This document shows, piece by piece, positions 43,801 through 53,565 of a stretch of DNA of 64,000 nucleotides (positions within the stretch are counted from its first letter, which is position 1; each line of letters starts with the position of its first letter). A program made the translations under genes and the position numbers. Under the pieces are notes generated by a model. The model had not been told where the DNA came from. It ran no database searches and saw only the letters and a list, made by a program, of their open reading frames with translations. Origin of the DNA: Chloroflexota bacterium (GTDB lineage Bacteria; Chloroflexota; Anaerolineae; Aggregatilineales; Phototrophicaceae); assembly GCA_026707225.1 (NCBI GenBank), contig JAPOXG010000130.1:1-64000 (forward strand). Reading direction: 5' to 3'.

Positions 43801-45489
43801 AGCGGCGCCGGTCAACAGCGCGCCTTCGCGGCGTTCGAAGAGTTCAGTCAAGGCGTATTGCAGCAGCGGCAAGGCGCCGGGCTGTTCACGGACGTCATCA
43901 ATGATGGTTTCTACCAGCCCCTCTTCCAATACCGCGCCGACGCGTGAGGCAGGTCCGCTGATCGTCTCCGCCAATTCCTCATCGTTCAGCGGCAGGACGA
44001 GTTCGGTGCGCGCCCGGATGAGCTCGCCGAAGCCTTGGTACATCAGCGGCCGATCGTAGAAGTCGGCGCGCAAGGTTGCGATAATGATGATAGGGCTGTT
44101 TGCCGCGTCGACGGCATTCAGAATCAGATCGAGAAATTGCTGGCGATCGCTCTCTTGCTCCACCTGTGTGAACAGCTCTTCAAACTGGTCAATCATCAGC
44201 AGCAGCTTGCTGTCAGTGGTAGGCAAAGCCTCGTAGACGCCGCGCGCCAAGCCATCGACATGTTCGCGCAGGGTCTCGACAACGCCCGGCAGCGGCGAAG
44301 TCGAGACGCTCAAAAGGGCGGCCGCCAACTCCTCCAGCGGCACCTCGCCCGGTACCATTTCGGCATAGAACCAATTCTCCGAGCCCGGGATGCGGCCCGT
44401 TCGCAAGGCGGGCAAGACGCCCGCTTTCACCAGGCTGGACTTCCCGCTGCCGCTCGGGCCGATGACGGCGAGGAAATTGCTCTCAACAACGGGTTCTTGC
44501 AGGCGGTCCAGCACACGTTGGATCATAGCGGTGCGGCCGAAGAAATCGGCGGCGTCCGCCTGTTGAAAGGCGCGCAAACCTTTGTAAGGATTCTTGGTCT
44601 CGATCAATTCAAATTCGGAGAGGTCAAGCTCTTCCAGCTCGATCTCCACGGTGGCTGCCCCGCGGCGCAGCGCCTCCTGAAACTCCATCACCAAGGAAAT
44701 CGCGTCTTCGTAGCGCTCGCTTGGATCTTTGGCGGTGGCGCGCTGGATGATGGAATTGAATGCGGGCGGCAAGTTGAGCGCGGTGTGATCAATCATGGGC
44801 AGCGGCTCGTTGAGGTGTTTGTAGACCAGGGTGGCCAGCGTCTCGTCAGCGAAGGGCCGGCTGCCCGAAAGCATCTCATAGAGCATAATGCCGAAGGCGT
44901 AGACATCGCTTTGCGTGCCGGCGCCTTCACCGCGGATTTGCTCGGGCGCCATGTAAGCGGGCGTGCCGACCAGCGTGTCTGACCCATTGCTGGCGTCCGC
45001 GCCCACCTCTTTCGCGATTCCGAAGTCGCTGAGATAAGCGTTGGCGCCGTCATCCAAAAAGATGTTGTCAGCCTTGATATCCTGATGCACGACGCCGCTG
45101 TTGTGGGCGAAGTTCAGCGCGCTGCCGACTTGCTCCACAATCTTGGCTGTTAACGCGATGTTCAGTTTGCCCTCTCGCTCAATCAAGTCGCGCAGGCTGC
45201 CAGCGCGCAAGTAGCGCATGACCAAGCAGGTACTGTCTGGCTCCCGCCAGAAGTCGTAAAGCGGCACGATATGAGGATGCTCGAGCCGGGCGACCACCTG
45301 AGCTTCGCTTTCGAATCGACGAATGAATTCTGGCTGGTTGGCGTATCTGGGCGAGACGACCTTTATTGCCACATCGCGCGTGACCACGCTCTGGTGGGCG
45401 CGATAGACAACGCCAAAGCCGCCTTGTCCCAGCAGATCGCCAAATTCGTAGCCCTTAATTGTTTGACCCGATAACTCTAGTATTTCCAT
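40891..45489 (-). CDS. Ser/Thr protein kinase - nSTAND ATPase - transmembrane - WD40 fusion
   Basis: The 1532-residue protein has, in order: a Ser/Thr kinase at about 13-270 (GQGGFGVVYRA, VAIKVV, VHQDIKADN, SDFGIAKE, TPAYMAPEQ); an nSTAND-type ATPase from about 300 (NPYKGLRAF, Walker A GPSGSGKSSLV near 343, Walker B LLLMIDQFEELF); a membrane helix near 760-780 (AAAIFGVAALLAVILSLFAF); and about 14 WD40 repeats from 860 to 1510, enough for two seven-bladed propellers. The catalytic loop reads HQD, a non-RD form, but the catalytic Asp and DFG are kept. The propellers should face outside the cell. GGGAG stands six bases before the ATG. It is probably a sensor that couples an external ligand to phosphorylation. 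Confidence 0.93.
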   Translation of the reverse strand: MEILELSGQTIKGYEFGDLLGQGGFGVVYRAHQSVVTRDVAIKVVSPRYANQPEFIRRFESEAQVVARLEHPHIVPLYDFWREPDSTCLVMRYLRAGSLRDLIEREGKLNIALTAKIVEQVGSALNFAHNSGVVHQDIKADNIFLDDGANAYLSDFGIAKEVGADASNGSDTLVGTPAYMAPEQIRGEGAGTQSDVYAFGIMLYEMLSGSRPFADETLATLVYKHLNEPLPMIDHTALNLPPAFNSIIQRATAKDPSERYEDAISLVMEFQEALRRGAATVEIELEELDLSEFELIETKNPYKGLRAFQQADAADFFGRTAMIQRVLDRLQEPVVESNFLAVIGPSGSGKSSLVKAGVLPALRTGRIPGSENWFYAEMVPGEVPLEELAAALLSVSTSPLPGVVETLREHVDGLARGVYEALPTTDSKLLLMIDQFEELFTQVEQESDRQQFLDLILNAVDAANSPIIIIATLRADFYDRPLMYQGFGELIRARTELVLPLNDEELAETISGPASRVGAVLEEGLVETIIDDVREQPGALPLLQYALTELFERREGALLTGAAYQDIGGTLGALAKRAEEVYQRFNEAGQNMARQMFLRLVTLGEGQEDTRRRILQTELLTLGDRDVVEDVIDRFGRYRLLTFDRDDATRSPTVEVAHEALIRRWERLREWLTESRNDVRLERELLNAALEWESAKKDKSYLMQGNRLLTFEEWAESTNLRLNELELEFLSASLAARDEHEAIERARQERERELERQKARNMRIAAAIFGVAALLAVILSLFAFDQRNQAEEQRSIADEQRVIAVDAMHVAEVNERKNLSLALAANARTALSEHDPALALPVAIEARHVYEPTEAEVLRILGAATFSPGPRFRFSDSPQSILGVAFNSDGSLGAYAGSEGVVYLVDTSTGESVISIATGSPVNAVAFSPDDTLIAAAMSDMTVGLWQVADGDERYRLSGHEDIVTDVEFSADGETLASSSADSTVRLWNASTGQPLHVLQQHIDYVFKLSFSADGARLASSSAAIGISESDRTAEHNTIQVWDVASGENILTIPPDGVGFVRDVEFSPDGATIAATTWSGALGGTARFYDAQTGEERGRLYAHRDTIANLEFSPDGALLATASRDQSVKIWDIDKGVQVTSYVDLGDRIQDIEFSPDGEYLLIGLGEAGNFPDGGDSPADSSAYLWDLRNRTQAQVFTGHSNWVWAADISPDGSLFASGSGPLFGPESVAVLDASARIWDAETGEALMTLAGHGDTVDSVRFLADGQQLLSASWDGTIRRWDLATGAEIQRYTIEDASVFMIDLLPNGAQFVSGSSDAIIRLWDIESGEVLREYIGHEVAVNGVHVSADGKLMVSASGDWGGADRTVRLWDVESGELLQTFAGHGHIVNYARLAPDNSFIISTSWDDSVRMWDIESGEEIRQFVGHAGNTFGIAITEDGNTLFTTSSDTTVRMWDIASGEELNRFEQHTDWIQEIVLAAGEGFGVSAGQDYTLRRWVIKRTADDLIEWARQNRYIRDLSCAERQSYRLECES

Positions 45490-45862
45490 GGATTTCTCCC
45501 AGGAGGCAAATCGGTAACTTCTTCATATAATTGCGTCTCAGTATAACATACTCCAAGTGGGCTGACAGCAAGCGCGGCGCCGGGGAGTGCTGTGCGCCAT
45601 GGATGCAGTCTACAATCCTGTCGAGAGCGCGGGGGCGACAGAAAATATCGCCCGTCCTTCAAACGATTGATCGCCCCTAGATTTGAATTGCCTCGGCAAC
45701 GGCGCTTTCCCGTTGAAATCCAGTCAATTCAGCGGGTTAGGCAGCGATATCAATGTCTACGTACAGTCTGCGATTCGGCAATGTTCAGGCGCTGGCGCTG
45801 GATGGAATCGGCGTGCTTGAGCCCGATTGGCTGCGCCGTCCCTGGTCGAACGACCGCGCCAC
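45490..45862. other. intergenic region upstream of the kinase gene
   Basis: These 373 bases hold the kinase ribosome-binding site and a TATACT box (minus strand, 45540-45545) about 50 bases upstream of its ATG, with no clear -35. A 45-codon frame at 45753-45890 (+) has no ribosome-binding site and overlaps the next gene, so I do not call it. Confidence 0.5.
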
Positions 45863-47500
45863 TCAACCGGAACCGAGCGGGACGCCATAAAAAATCAAGG
45901 CGTGACGGTCGGTTGAGGCCGCAATCATCGTGCCGTCGGGGCTGAAGCTGACATGGTAGACGCCTCCATCAGTCTCGCGGGACGCGATCAGTTCATGCGA
46001 CTCCGCATCCCAAATGGAAATGACGCCCTCAGCCGCGCCAACCACCAGCATGGAGCCGTCGGGGCTGAAATCGAGCGATGTTACGTTGCTGGTCGGCAAG
46101 GCGTAGCTCGCGACAAAATCAAATTCAGCGGGTCCACTGATCAAGAGATTGTCCGATACGCGCGCCAGCGCTACAGCTGAGAACAGATCGACGTTTCTAT
46201 CCATAGCGATAATCGGAGCGCCGAAATCCCTGTTCCATGTACTGACGCCGCTGCTCGCCTCCCAACGGCGTTTCACACCGTCGTCCGCTCCGGTAAAGAT
46301 GAGGTCCTTGTGCGGATTAAAGGCAATCGTGTTTATCAGTCCAGTATGACCGGAAAGAATCGCCTGCTGCGCGACCGTCGGCAGATCCCAGACGATTGCG
46401 GCAAAGTCGCGATCCACATCCAGGTGCGTGTAGGCTTCGCGCCCGGCGCTGACGAGTCGATCGCCATCCGGGCTGAAGGCAAGCGTGGAGACCGGACCCG
46501 CGTGGGCGTTTAAGCGCAGCCGCTCGCTGAATGTCAATGGCGCGCCATCGTGGATCTGCCATAGTCGCAGCAGGCCTGATTCACTGCCGACAACGAACTG
46601 TTCGTGATTCGGTCGAAAGGCAAGCGCGGCGATACCCTCGTCCAATTCCAGGATTTGCGGCGCCAGCGTCGGCTGATGCAGGTCGTAGACCCAGACGCCA
46701 TCCGAGCCGGCCGCGCCAGCCAAAATGAGGAAACGGCTATCAAACGACCAATCATGAAGCGGCTGGAAATTGCCGCCGACGCGCCCGAATTCGAGCAGAT
46801 AGGGTATCAGGCTGGCGTTGAGCGCTTCACGGCTGGGCAAGAAAAGCGGGGTCGCCGGCTTGACCAGGTAGCGGCCCGCGCCCGATTCGGCGATGTAACC
46901 GGTCTGCCCGTTCACCAGCGCCAGCCACCACACGTAGCCGTCAACGCATTCGGGACCGCCGGTGACGCCGAGGGTCCAACCCGACGGGATCTGCAACAAG
47001 ACCTGCGCATCGGCGGCAGGCTGCCCACGCATATTCAAAGGTCCGTCCACGATCTCCACATCCATGCCCACATTGATTCGCGAACGCAGGTATGTTCCGT
47101 CGGCGGCGCTGTCGCCACAGAGCCGATTGACATATCTCGATACGGTCTCGGCGACAGCCCCGGTCGCCGCCGGGTCAATCTGACCGCAATAGACGACGAG
47201 CGCGCTATCATGGGAGACGCGATAATCGTGGGTGATTGCATTATGCGTCAGCTGGAATTGGTAGCCGAGGACGGGGGCGCCGCTGCCGGCCGCGGTCAGG
47301 CAGCCGAGCGAGCTGTCCGCGAAATTCCTCTGCTCCCAGCGCCAATTCGACAAGTTGCCGATGCCGACGCTGTATCCGAGCCGCGCGCTCAAATCAAGCA
47401 GAGCCGCGTCGATTTGCGTGGGCGCGCCCTGCCCCAACGACGGCGTCAACATGCTTGTCAACATCATGACGATGGCGATCCTGATCACGACTGTTTTCAT
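45863..47500 (-). CDS. secreted SH3/WD40 protein
   Basis: The 545-residue protein has a signal peptide (MKTVVIRIAIVMMLTSMLT, cleaved near LGQG), an N-terminal region with four Cys, an SH3-like segment (about 155-220, INVGMDVEIVDGPLNMRGQP and GYVWWLALVNGQTGYIAESG) and about seven WD40 blades (for example FSPDGDRLVSAGREAY, FSPDGSMLVVGAAEG, FSPDGTMIAASTD). The start at 47500 has GGGGA about eight bases upstream; the frame is open to 47563. It lies in the same direction as the kinase-nSTAND-WD40 gene and both carry WD40 propellers outside the membrane, which suggests joint function. Confidence 0.82.
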   Translation of the reverse strand: MKTVVIRIAIVMMLTSMLTPSLGQGAPTQIDAALLDLSARLGYSVGIGNLSNWRWEQRNFADSSLGCLTAAGSGAPVLGYQFQLTHNAITHDYRVSHDSALVVYCGQIDPAATGAVAETVSRYVNRLCGDSAADGTYLRSRINVGMDVEIVDGPLNMRGQPAADAQVLLQIPSGWTLGVTGGPECVDGYVWWLALVNGQTGYIAESGAGRYLVKPATPLFLPSREALNASLIPYLLEFGRVGGNFQPLHDWSFDSRFLILAGAAGSDGVWVYDLHQPTLAPQILELDEGIAALAFRPNHEQFVVGSESGLLRLWQIHDGAPLTFSERLRLNAHAGPVSTLAFSPDGDRLVSAGREAYTHLDVDRDFAAIVWDLPTVAQQAILSGHTGLINTIAFNPHKDLIFTGADDGVKRRWEASSGVSTWNRDFGAPIIAMDRNVDLFSAVALARVSDNLLISGPAEFDFVASYALPTSNVTSLDFSPDGSMLVVGAAEGVISIWDAESHELIASRETDGGVYHVSFSPDGTMIAASTDRHALIFYGVPLGSG

Positions 47501-47537
47501 CGGCGATTCCCCGTTTCGCGCGGCGGTTCTCAGCAGC

Positions 47538-47543
47538 ATTATA
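47538..47543 (-). promoter_or_regulatory. TATAAT -10 box of the secreted WD40 gene
   Basis: A perfect TATAAT lies 37 bases upstream of the ATG at 47500, in the 112-base gap between divergent genes. No strong -35 is apparent at the usual distance. Confidence 0.45.
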
Positions 47544-47612
47544 GCATGGCGGGCGCCGTCCATTGGGCGGCCGCTTGCTCTGCAACTGAATCAAGGCCGC
47601 TGCTTGCAAGTC

Positions 47613-50390
47613 ATGGCACAATTTGACAAAATGATGTTACATCGTAACGGGAGCCTACGGAAGAAAGCCGCCCCTGTGGCATCGGCGCTGGAATACGTCA
47701 TACTTGGTCACTACGTCGACGAGCGTGGTAAGACGGGCCGCAAACTGCTCATGTTTAACGGCGCCCTGCCTTCGCTTGACCCCAGATTTTATGCGCAACT
47801 GGTCGACCTTGCGCCAATGCCGGATGCGGCTGGAAAGGCCGGCGCGGCGCTGGTCCTGGTTGATTATGACGGAGAACGAATGCTGTTGGCGGCCATCCAG
47901 CCGGCGGCGGACAGCCCGACGTCTCATACTGAGCACCACGTGTTTATGCCGGCGGACGCGCTGGCGGAATCGGCGCTGCAGCTTGAGCAATGGCTGGCTT
48001 TGCTGCCGGAATATTCGGCTGATATCGACAGAACTCTGCCGCTGCTGCAGCCGCCTGATACCATAGCGATTGACAGCGACGCGCGTGCGGAGAACCTTGG
48101 GCGCATCCTGGACGAATTGCCGGATGACCGTTTTGACCATGTGTTGACCTTGCTTGGCGCCCTCGTCCACGAACGGGGCTTGGTCATTGCCGGGTATCCG
48201 CCCGACTTTCAGCAGCGGCTGGCGCTAATCGCGGGCTTGCAAGCGCTGCTGCCCGGCCGGCTCGCCGCGCGATTGTCCTTCGCCAGTCATGCGCCCGCGA
48301 AAAGCCAGCAACGCCCGCGGCTGTCATTCGCTGATAAGGTTGACGACGCCTCTGGCTGGGTCTACGACTGGGCCTCACCGAGCGTCATCGCCGATGTCAC
48401 GGATCATGCTTACTTTGATGTGCTGCGCGCGCTGTGGGGCGGGGATGTTCTTGATCTAGCGGCCGAGATTCAGAGCCTGGCGCGGCTCGCCGGTTCGGGC
48501 GCCGTAACGGGCGATCTAGGGCGAGAGCTCGACCAGATCGCGGAACGCTTTTGGATCGATCACCAGGTAAGGGCGCCGGCCGATGAAGTCACCACCGAAG
48601 CGATTATTCGGATCTTGGATGGCGCTGCGCCGCCAAGCGAGGAGATGCGCCGCCAGTACATCAGGAAGCTACTGCAAAACGCGCTCGGAAAGCGAGACGC
48701 CGCCGCCGGCAAACGCGTGGCGGAAGAGCTTGAAAAGGACGCCTCGCTGGAAAGCGACTTGTCCGAGATCTTTGACGCGATGCTGGAAGATCAGCCGGAC
48801 GCGGTCTACGTCTTCATCCGCAATCGGCTGATGAACCTGGGCGTCGACAACGCCTGGATTCCCCGATTGCAGACGGCCGCGCGCAACTCGTTGGAAGTCG
48901 CTATTGAGGAGGGCGATGTTGGCACTTTGGCTGGCTGGCTGGAACTCATCGCGCACGAGCCGCAGACCTATCAGCTTCACGATATGCTGCAAGAGGCCAT
49001 TCTGCAAGCCAGAAAGCGCGCCTATACCGACGGCGAGCTCGGCATTCACCTGATTCTGATCGCGGTCCGCCGCGTACCGGATATCATCAACAAGCTTTAC
49101 CAGGACGAACGGCTGATCAACGCTCTGGAATCCAAAGTGCGTACCGCCCTGCAGCAGACGTCGGCGGCATCGCTTGAGCAATTGATCGACGAGAAGACCG
49201 AGTACTTCCTGCTGGCTTTGCATCACGGCATCCAGGTCTCGGACGAGATATTGGTCACCTTGCCCACAGTGAAGCGGCTCTGGTCGCTGTATGAATCGGA
49301 CGAGCGGGTCAATCTGCCGGCGGTATTCCGGCCGCCGGCGGCAGCGCGCCTGCTGGCGACCGAGGCTAGCCATCAATTGACGGGCGAGGCGCTAGACTTC
49401 CTCTTCGCATCCGTCGTCGCTTGCGATGATCGCAAACTAATCGTGGATACCGCGCATCACTTCGCAGACCGCGATCTGCTGTTTCCGCGTTTGAGCCAGG
49501 CGCTGGAAAGCGACGTCATGCCCCTGGACAAAGTGCTGTCCGTCATGAGCGTGGTCGGCGGCAGCAAGAGCGCGCCGCCACATGAAGTGATCGACACCTA
49601 CTTTACCCTGCTCGATTATTATCAATGGGAACCGCAGACGCAGCGCCTGATGGAAGCGCTCTCAAGGCTGCTGGCGAAGCACCCGGAAGCGCGGGTATCA
49701 TACCGGCATCTGTGGCGACTGTTTGAGGCCTGCCATGAATTAGAGGCTGAGGGCGCGACGCGCGTTTCGATGACGCATCTGCTGCTGCAGTACGGCGAGG
49801 AGGAAGACCTCTCAGTCGTGTTGGAGGGCTTGGGACGGATTTGGCGGCAGATCGGTTTGAGCAAGGCGCTGCAAGGCGCGGTGAATGCCTGGTGGCGGCA
49901 GTACACACATCGCTTGAGCCTAACGCAGCTGCAGCGGCTGGAGCGCGAACTGGAGCCACAGCGGCAGCTTGAGCCGCAAAAGCACATTCTCTTTTCGGCG
50001 CTGGCGATGCGGCGCTGGCTGCACAGCCAGGACCCGGTTGAGCTGGCAAACTCAATCAACACGACCTATACCATCCTGGAGCATATCACCGAAGCCTTTG
50101 ACGCCGAGCATATCCATGAGATAGACTCGGGCACGATCCGGCGCGAGTTGGACGAAGTCGGGCGCGGGCTTTCATCGGAGCAGCGCCACATCTTGGCGAA
50201 TAATCTGCGCAACCTCGCCCACCGGATCACCAAGATGGCGGAGAGACGCAGCAAGCCGTCGCTCATTCGCAGTGATGACAGCATCGAGCGTCAATTGCAG
50301 CAGGGCGAAGCGAATCCGCAGGGCTCAATCGACATGATGAAATGGATCGCCGGTTATTTGGACGGCGCCCACCCCCACAGCGAAGAATAA
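47613..50390 (+). CDS. large predicted helical protein, possible GAP1-like, unknown function
   Basis: The protein (925 aa from ATG 47613) has no signal peptide or membrane helix. The first 300 residues are mixed alpha/beta (YVILGHYVDERGKTGRK, LLALLPEYS) and include LLPGRLAARLSFASHA, which reminds me of the 'LLPxxLRxxLSFxT' segment of GTPase-associated protein 1 (GAP1) modules of bacterial NTPase-linked systems; this is recollection, not a search. The remaining 600 residues are almost all helical, like an adaptor or repeat scaffold. Frames open upstream to 47355, but they overlap the divergent WD40 gene. The start is weakly supported, as no ribosome-binding site is clear; ATG 47631 is an alternative. 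It is transcribed divergently from the WD40/kinase pair. Confidence 0.65.
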   Translation: MAQFDKMMLHRNGSLRKKAAPVASALEYVILGHYVDERGKTGRKLLMFNGALPSLDPRFYAQLVDLAPMPDAAGKAGAALVLVDYDGERMLLAAIQPAADSPTSHTEHHVFMPADALAESALQLEQWLALLPEYSADIDRTLPLLQPPDTIAIDSDARAENLGRILDELPDDRFDHVLTLLGALVHERGLVIAGYPPDFQQRLALIAGLQALLPGRLAARLSFASHAPAKSQQRPRLSFADKVDDASGWVYDWASPSVIADVTDHAYFDVLRALWGGDVLDLAAEIQSLARLAGSGAVTGDLGRELDQIAERFWIDHQVRAPADEVTTEAIIRILDGAAPPSEEMRRQYIRKLLQNALGKRDAAAGKRVAEELEKDASLESDLSEIFDAMLEDQPDAVYVFIRNRLMNLGVDNAWIPRLQTAARNSLEVAIEEGDVGTLAGWLELIAHEPQTYQLHDMLQEAILQARKRAYTDGELGIHLILIAVRRVPDIINKLYQDERLINALESKVRTALQQTSAASLEQLIDEKTEYFLLALHHGIQVSDEILVTLPTVKRLWSLYESDERVNLPAVFRPPAAARLLATEASHQLTGEALDFLFASVVACDDRKLIVDTAHHFADRDLLFPRLSQALESDVMPLDKVLSVMSVVGGSKSAPPHEVIDTYFTLLDYYQWEPQTQRLMEALSRLLAKHPEARVSYRHLWRLFEACHELEAEGATRVSMTHLLLQYGEEEDLSVVLEGLGRIWRQIGLSKALQGAVNAWWRQYTHRLSLTQLQRLERELEPQRQLEPQKHILFSALAMRRWLHSQDPVELANSINTTYTILEHITEAFDAEHIHEIDSGTIRRELDEVGRGLSSEQRHILANNLRNLAHRITKMAERRSKPSLIRSDDSIERQLQQGEANPQGSIDMMKWIAGYLDGAHPHSEE

Positions 50391-50476
50391 CCAGCTAACT
50401 TGATAATACTATTTCCTTTGTTTTCAAAGTAAAATCAAATCATTTACGAGCCGGCGCTAAGGAGAAACTCGGGCGC

Positions 50477-50824
50477 ATGGAAAAGCTGTTCACCTATGGT
50501 ACGCTGCGCAATCCGGCGACGCAGCAGAAGCTGCTGGGCCGCACCTTGGGCGGCGGCTTGCAGGATACCCTGCGCGGCTATCGGCTGGCGAAGCTCACCG
50601 GCATCCATGAAGTGTATTCGATCCTGCAGCCGCATCCCGGTTCCGCCGTTGAGGGCATGCTCTTTGAAGTCAGCGCCGATGAGCTCAAGCGTCTGGATGA
50701 TTACGAGGGCGACGCCTACCTGCGGGTGAGCGTCCGGCTGGTGAGCAAGACCCGCGCCTGGGCTTATACGGAAAACCCCAAATCAAGCTTTCGCATTCAT
50801 ATCGAGCCGCCCGACAGCCCATAA
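50477..50824 (+). CDS. gamma-glutamylcyclotransferase-like (AIG2/GGCT) protein
   Basis: This 115-residue protein has the substrate loop FTYGTLR near the start and the catalytic Glu in LDDYEGDAYLR, the signature of the AIG2/gamma-glutamylcyclotransferase fold. These enzymes form pyroglutamate from gamma-glutamyl compounds. GGAG lies 12 bases upstream of the ATG, a long spacing. It follows the large helical protein on the same strand after about 85 bases. Confidence 0.85.
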   Translation: MEKLFTYGTLRNPATQQKLLGRTLGGGLQDTLRGYRLAKLTGIHEVYSILQPHPGSAVEGMLFEVSADELKRLDDYEGDAYLRVSVRLVSKTRAWAYTENPKSSFRIHIEPPDSP

Positions 50825-50857
50825 CATGCAATGAAATTCCCAATGAATCGAAATGCC

Positions 50858-50942
50858 TGTACGGGCGAGCCGGCGGCGCGCCGCTATAAGGCTCCAAATG
50901 TAGGTGAATTCGTTGGGGCGATCCGGTGGCTCGCTCCTGCAA
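50858..50942. repeat. palindrome family, two units
   Basis: The first unit begins TGTACGGGCGAGCC with core GCCGGCGGC; the second, TTGGGGCGATCCGGTGGC, ends GCTCCTGCAAC. It lies between two genes of the same direction. Confidence 0.7.
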
Positions 50943-50961
50943 CAGCGCGGAAAGACGCTGA

Positions 50962-52137
<1,176 letters not shown>

Positions 52138-52151
52138 TACATCCAATATGA

Positions 52152-52226
52152 TGCAGGGGCGCTACGCCGCGCCGCCCGTCTTGCATGCAAGGTTTTTGCG
52201 GGCGTTTCAGCGAAGCGTCCCAACAT
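52152..52226. repeat. palindrome family, two units
   Basis: TGCAGGGGCGCTACGCCGCG plus CCGCCC, then an inverse arm ending AAGCGTCCCAACA with core GTTTC-AGC-GAAGC. It lies between the oxidoreductase and guanine deaminase genes. Confidence 0.65.
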
Positions 52227-52236
52227 ATAACCGACA

Positions 52237-53565
52237 ATGGTGTATCCAATGACGGACCTCGCCCTGCGCGGCGCGACATATACGCTGGTCGCCGATCCCT
52301 TTCTCAACGCGGCCTCGGACTGCGTCGTCTATGAGCCGGACGGCTGCATCCTGATACGCGAGGGACTCATCCGCGAAATCGGCGCCTATGCCGACCTGCG
52401 CCACAAGCTGCGAAACGACATGGAACTGCGCCACTATCCCGATGCGATGCTGATGCCGGGTTTTGTCGACGCCCACATCCATTATCCGCAGGTCGAGATC
52501 ATCGGCTCCTACGGCGCGCAGCTATTGGAATGGCTGAACAAATACACCTTCCCGGCGGAGGCGCGTTTCGTCGATGACGATCACGCCAGGCGCGTCGCCG
52601 ACTTCTTCATCAGCGAGCTGCATCGGAATGGCACAACATCGGCATCGGTGTTTTGCACTTCGGCGCCAGGCTCGGTTGACGCCATTTTCGAGGCGGCGCA
52701 GCGCTTCAATATGCTGCTGCTGGCGGGGAAGATGATGATGGACAGCCATGCGCCAGCCAACCTGGTTGATAGCGCCCAATCCAGTTACGACGATTCCAGG
52801 GCGCTGATTGAGCGCTGGCACAAACGCGGGCGCTGCCTCTACACGGTGACGCCCCGCTTTGCCCTGACCAGCAGCCGGCGGCAGCTCGAACTGGCCGGCG
52901 CCTTAATGCGCGAATTCCGCGATGTCCGCTTGCAATCGCATATTTCGGAGAACCGAGCCGAGGTCGCGCGCGCCGCCGAGCTTTATCCAGAGCGCAGAAA
53001 TTACACCGACATCTATGGTCACTACGGCTTGCTGGACGAACGCGCGATATACGGGCACGGCATCCATCTGTCGGAGGACGAGCTGCGGCGCTTCCATGAA
53101 ACCGGCGCCAAGATCGCCCACTGCCCCACCTCGAATTTCTTCATCGGCAGCGGCTTGTTCGACATCGCGAAGACGAAGAACGAGGCGCGGCCCGTCACCG
53201 TCGGGCTGGGCACCGATGTCGGCGGCGGCACCAGCTTCTCCATGCTGCAGACGATGAGCGAAGCTTACAAAATGGCGCAGCTGCGCGGCATTTCGCTGAC
53301 GGCGACGCAGTGCTGGTATCTGGCGACGCTGGGCAGCGCCGAAGCGCTGGGCTTGGCGGACCAAGTCGGCAGCCTGCAGCGGGGCTGCGCCGCCGATATC
53401 ATCGCGCTGGACCCACGAGCCACGCCTCTGCTGGAGCTGCGCGCCGATGTCGCCGGGTCGCTGGACGAGCTGCTATTCGCGCTGATGATCTGCGCCGATG
53501 ATCGGGCGATCGCGGCGACTTATGTGGCGGGCGACCTGGTATATGAGCGCGATCCTTCTCCCTAG
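52237..53565 (+). CDS. guaD: guanine deaminase
   Basis: The 442-residue amidohydrolase converts guanine to xanthine in purine salvage or catabolism. MPGFVDAHIHYPQ carries the zinc HxH, TPRFALTSS is the guanine deaminase signature, and HISEN, HGIHLSEDE and GLGTDVGGGTSFSM supply further metal and substrate residues. ATG 52237 or ATG 52249 could be the start. Its stop overlaps that of the convergent GT39-like gene by four bases. Confidence 0.92.
   Translation: MVYPMTDLALRGATYTLVADPFLNAASDCVVYEPDGCILIREGLIREIGAYADLRHKLRNDMELRHYPDAMLMPGFVDAHIHYPQVEIIGSYGAQLLEWLNKYTFPAEARFVDDDHARRVADFFISELHRNGTTSASVFCTSAPGSVDAIFEAAQRFNMLLLAGKMMMDSHAPANLVDSAQSSYDDSRALIERWHKRGRCLYTVTPRFALTSSRRQLELAGALMREFRDVRLQSHISENRAEVARAAELYPERRNYTDIYGHYGLLDERAIYGHGIHLSEDELRRFHETGAKIAHCPTSNFFIGSGLFDIAKTKNEARPVTVGLGTDVGGGTSFSMLQTMSEAYKMAQLRGISLTATQCWYLATLGSAEALGLADQVGSLQRGCAADIIALDPRATPLLELRADVAGSLDELLFALMICADDRAIAATYVAGDLVYERDPSP

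Noticed and set aside
45753-45890. 45-codon plus-strand frame beginning MSTYSLRFGN
   Set aside because: No ribosome-binding site, no recognisable domain and overlap with the convergent WD40 gene; it could be a gene remnant but cannot be supported.
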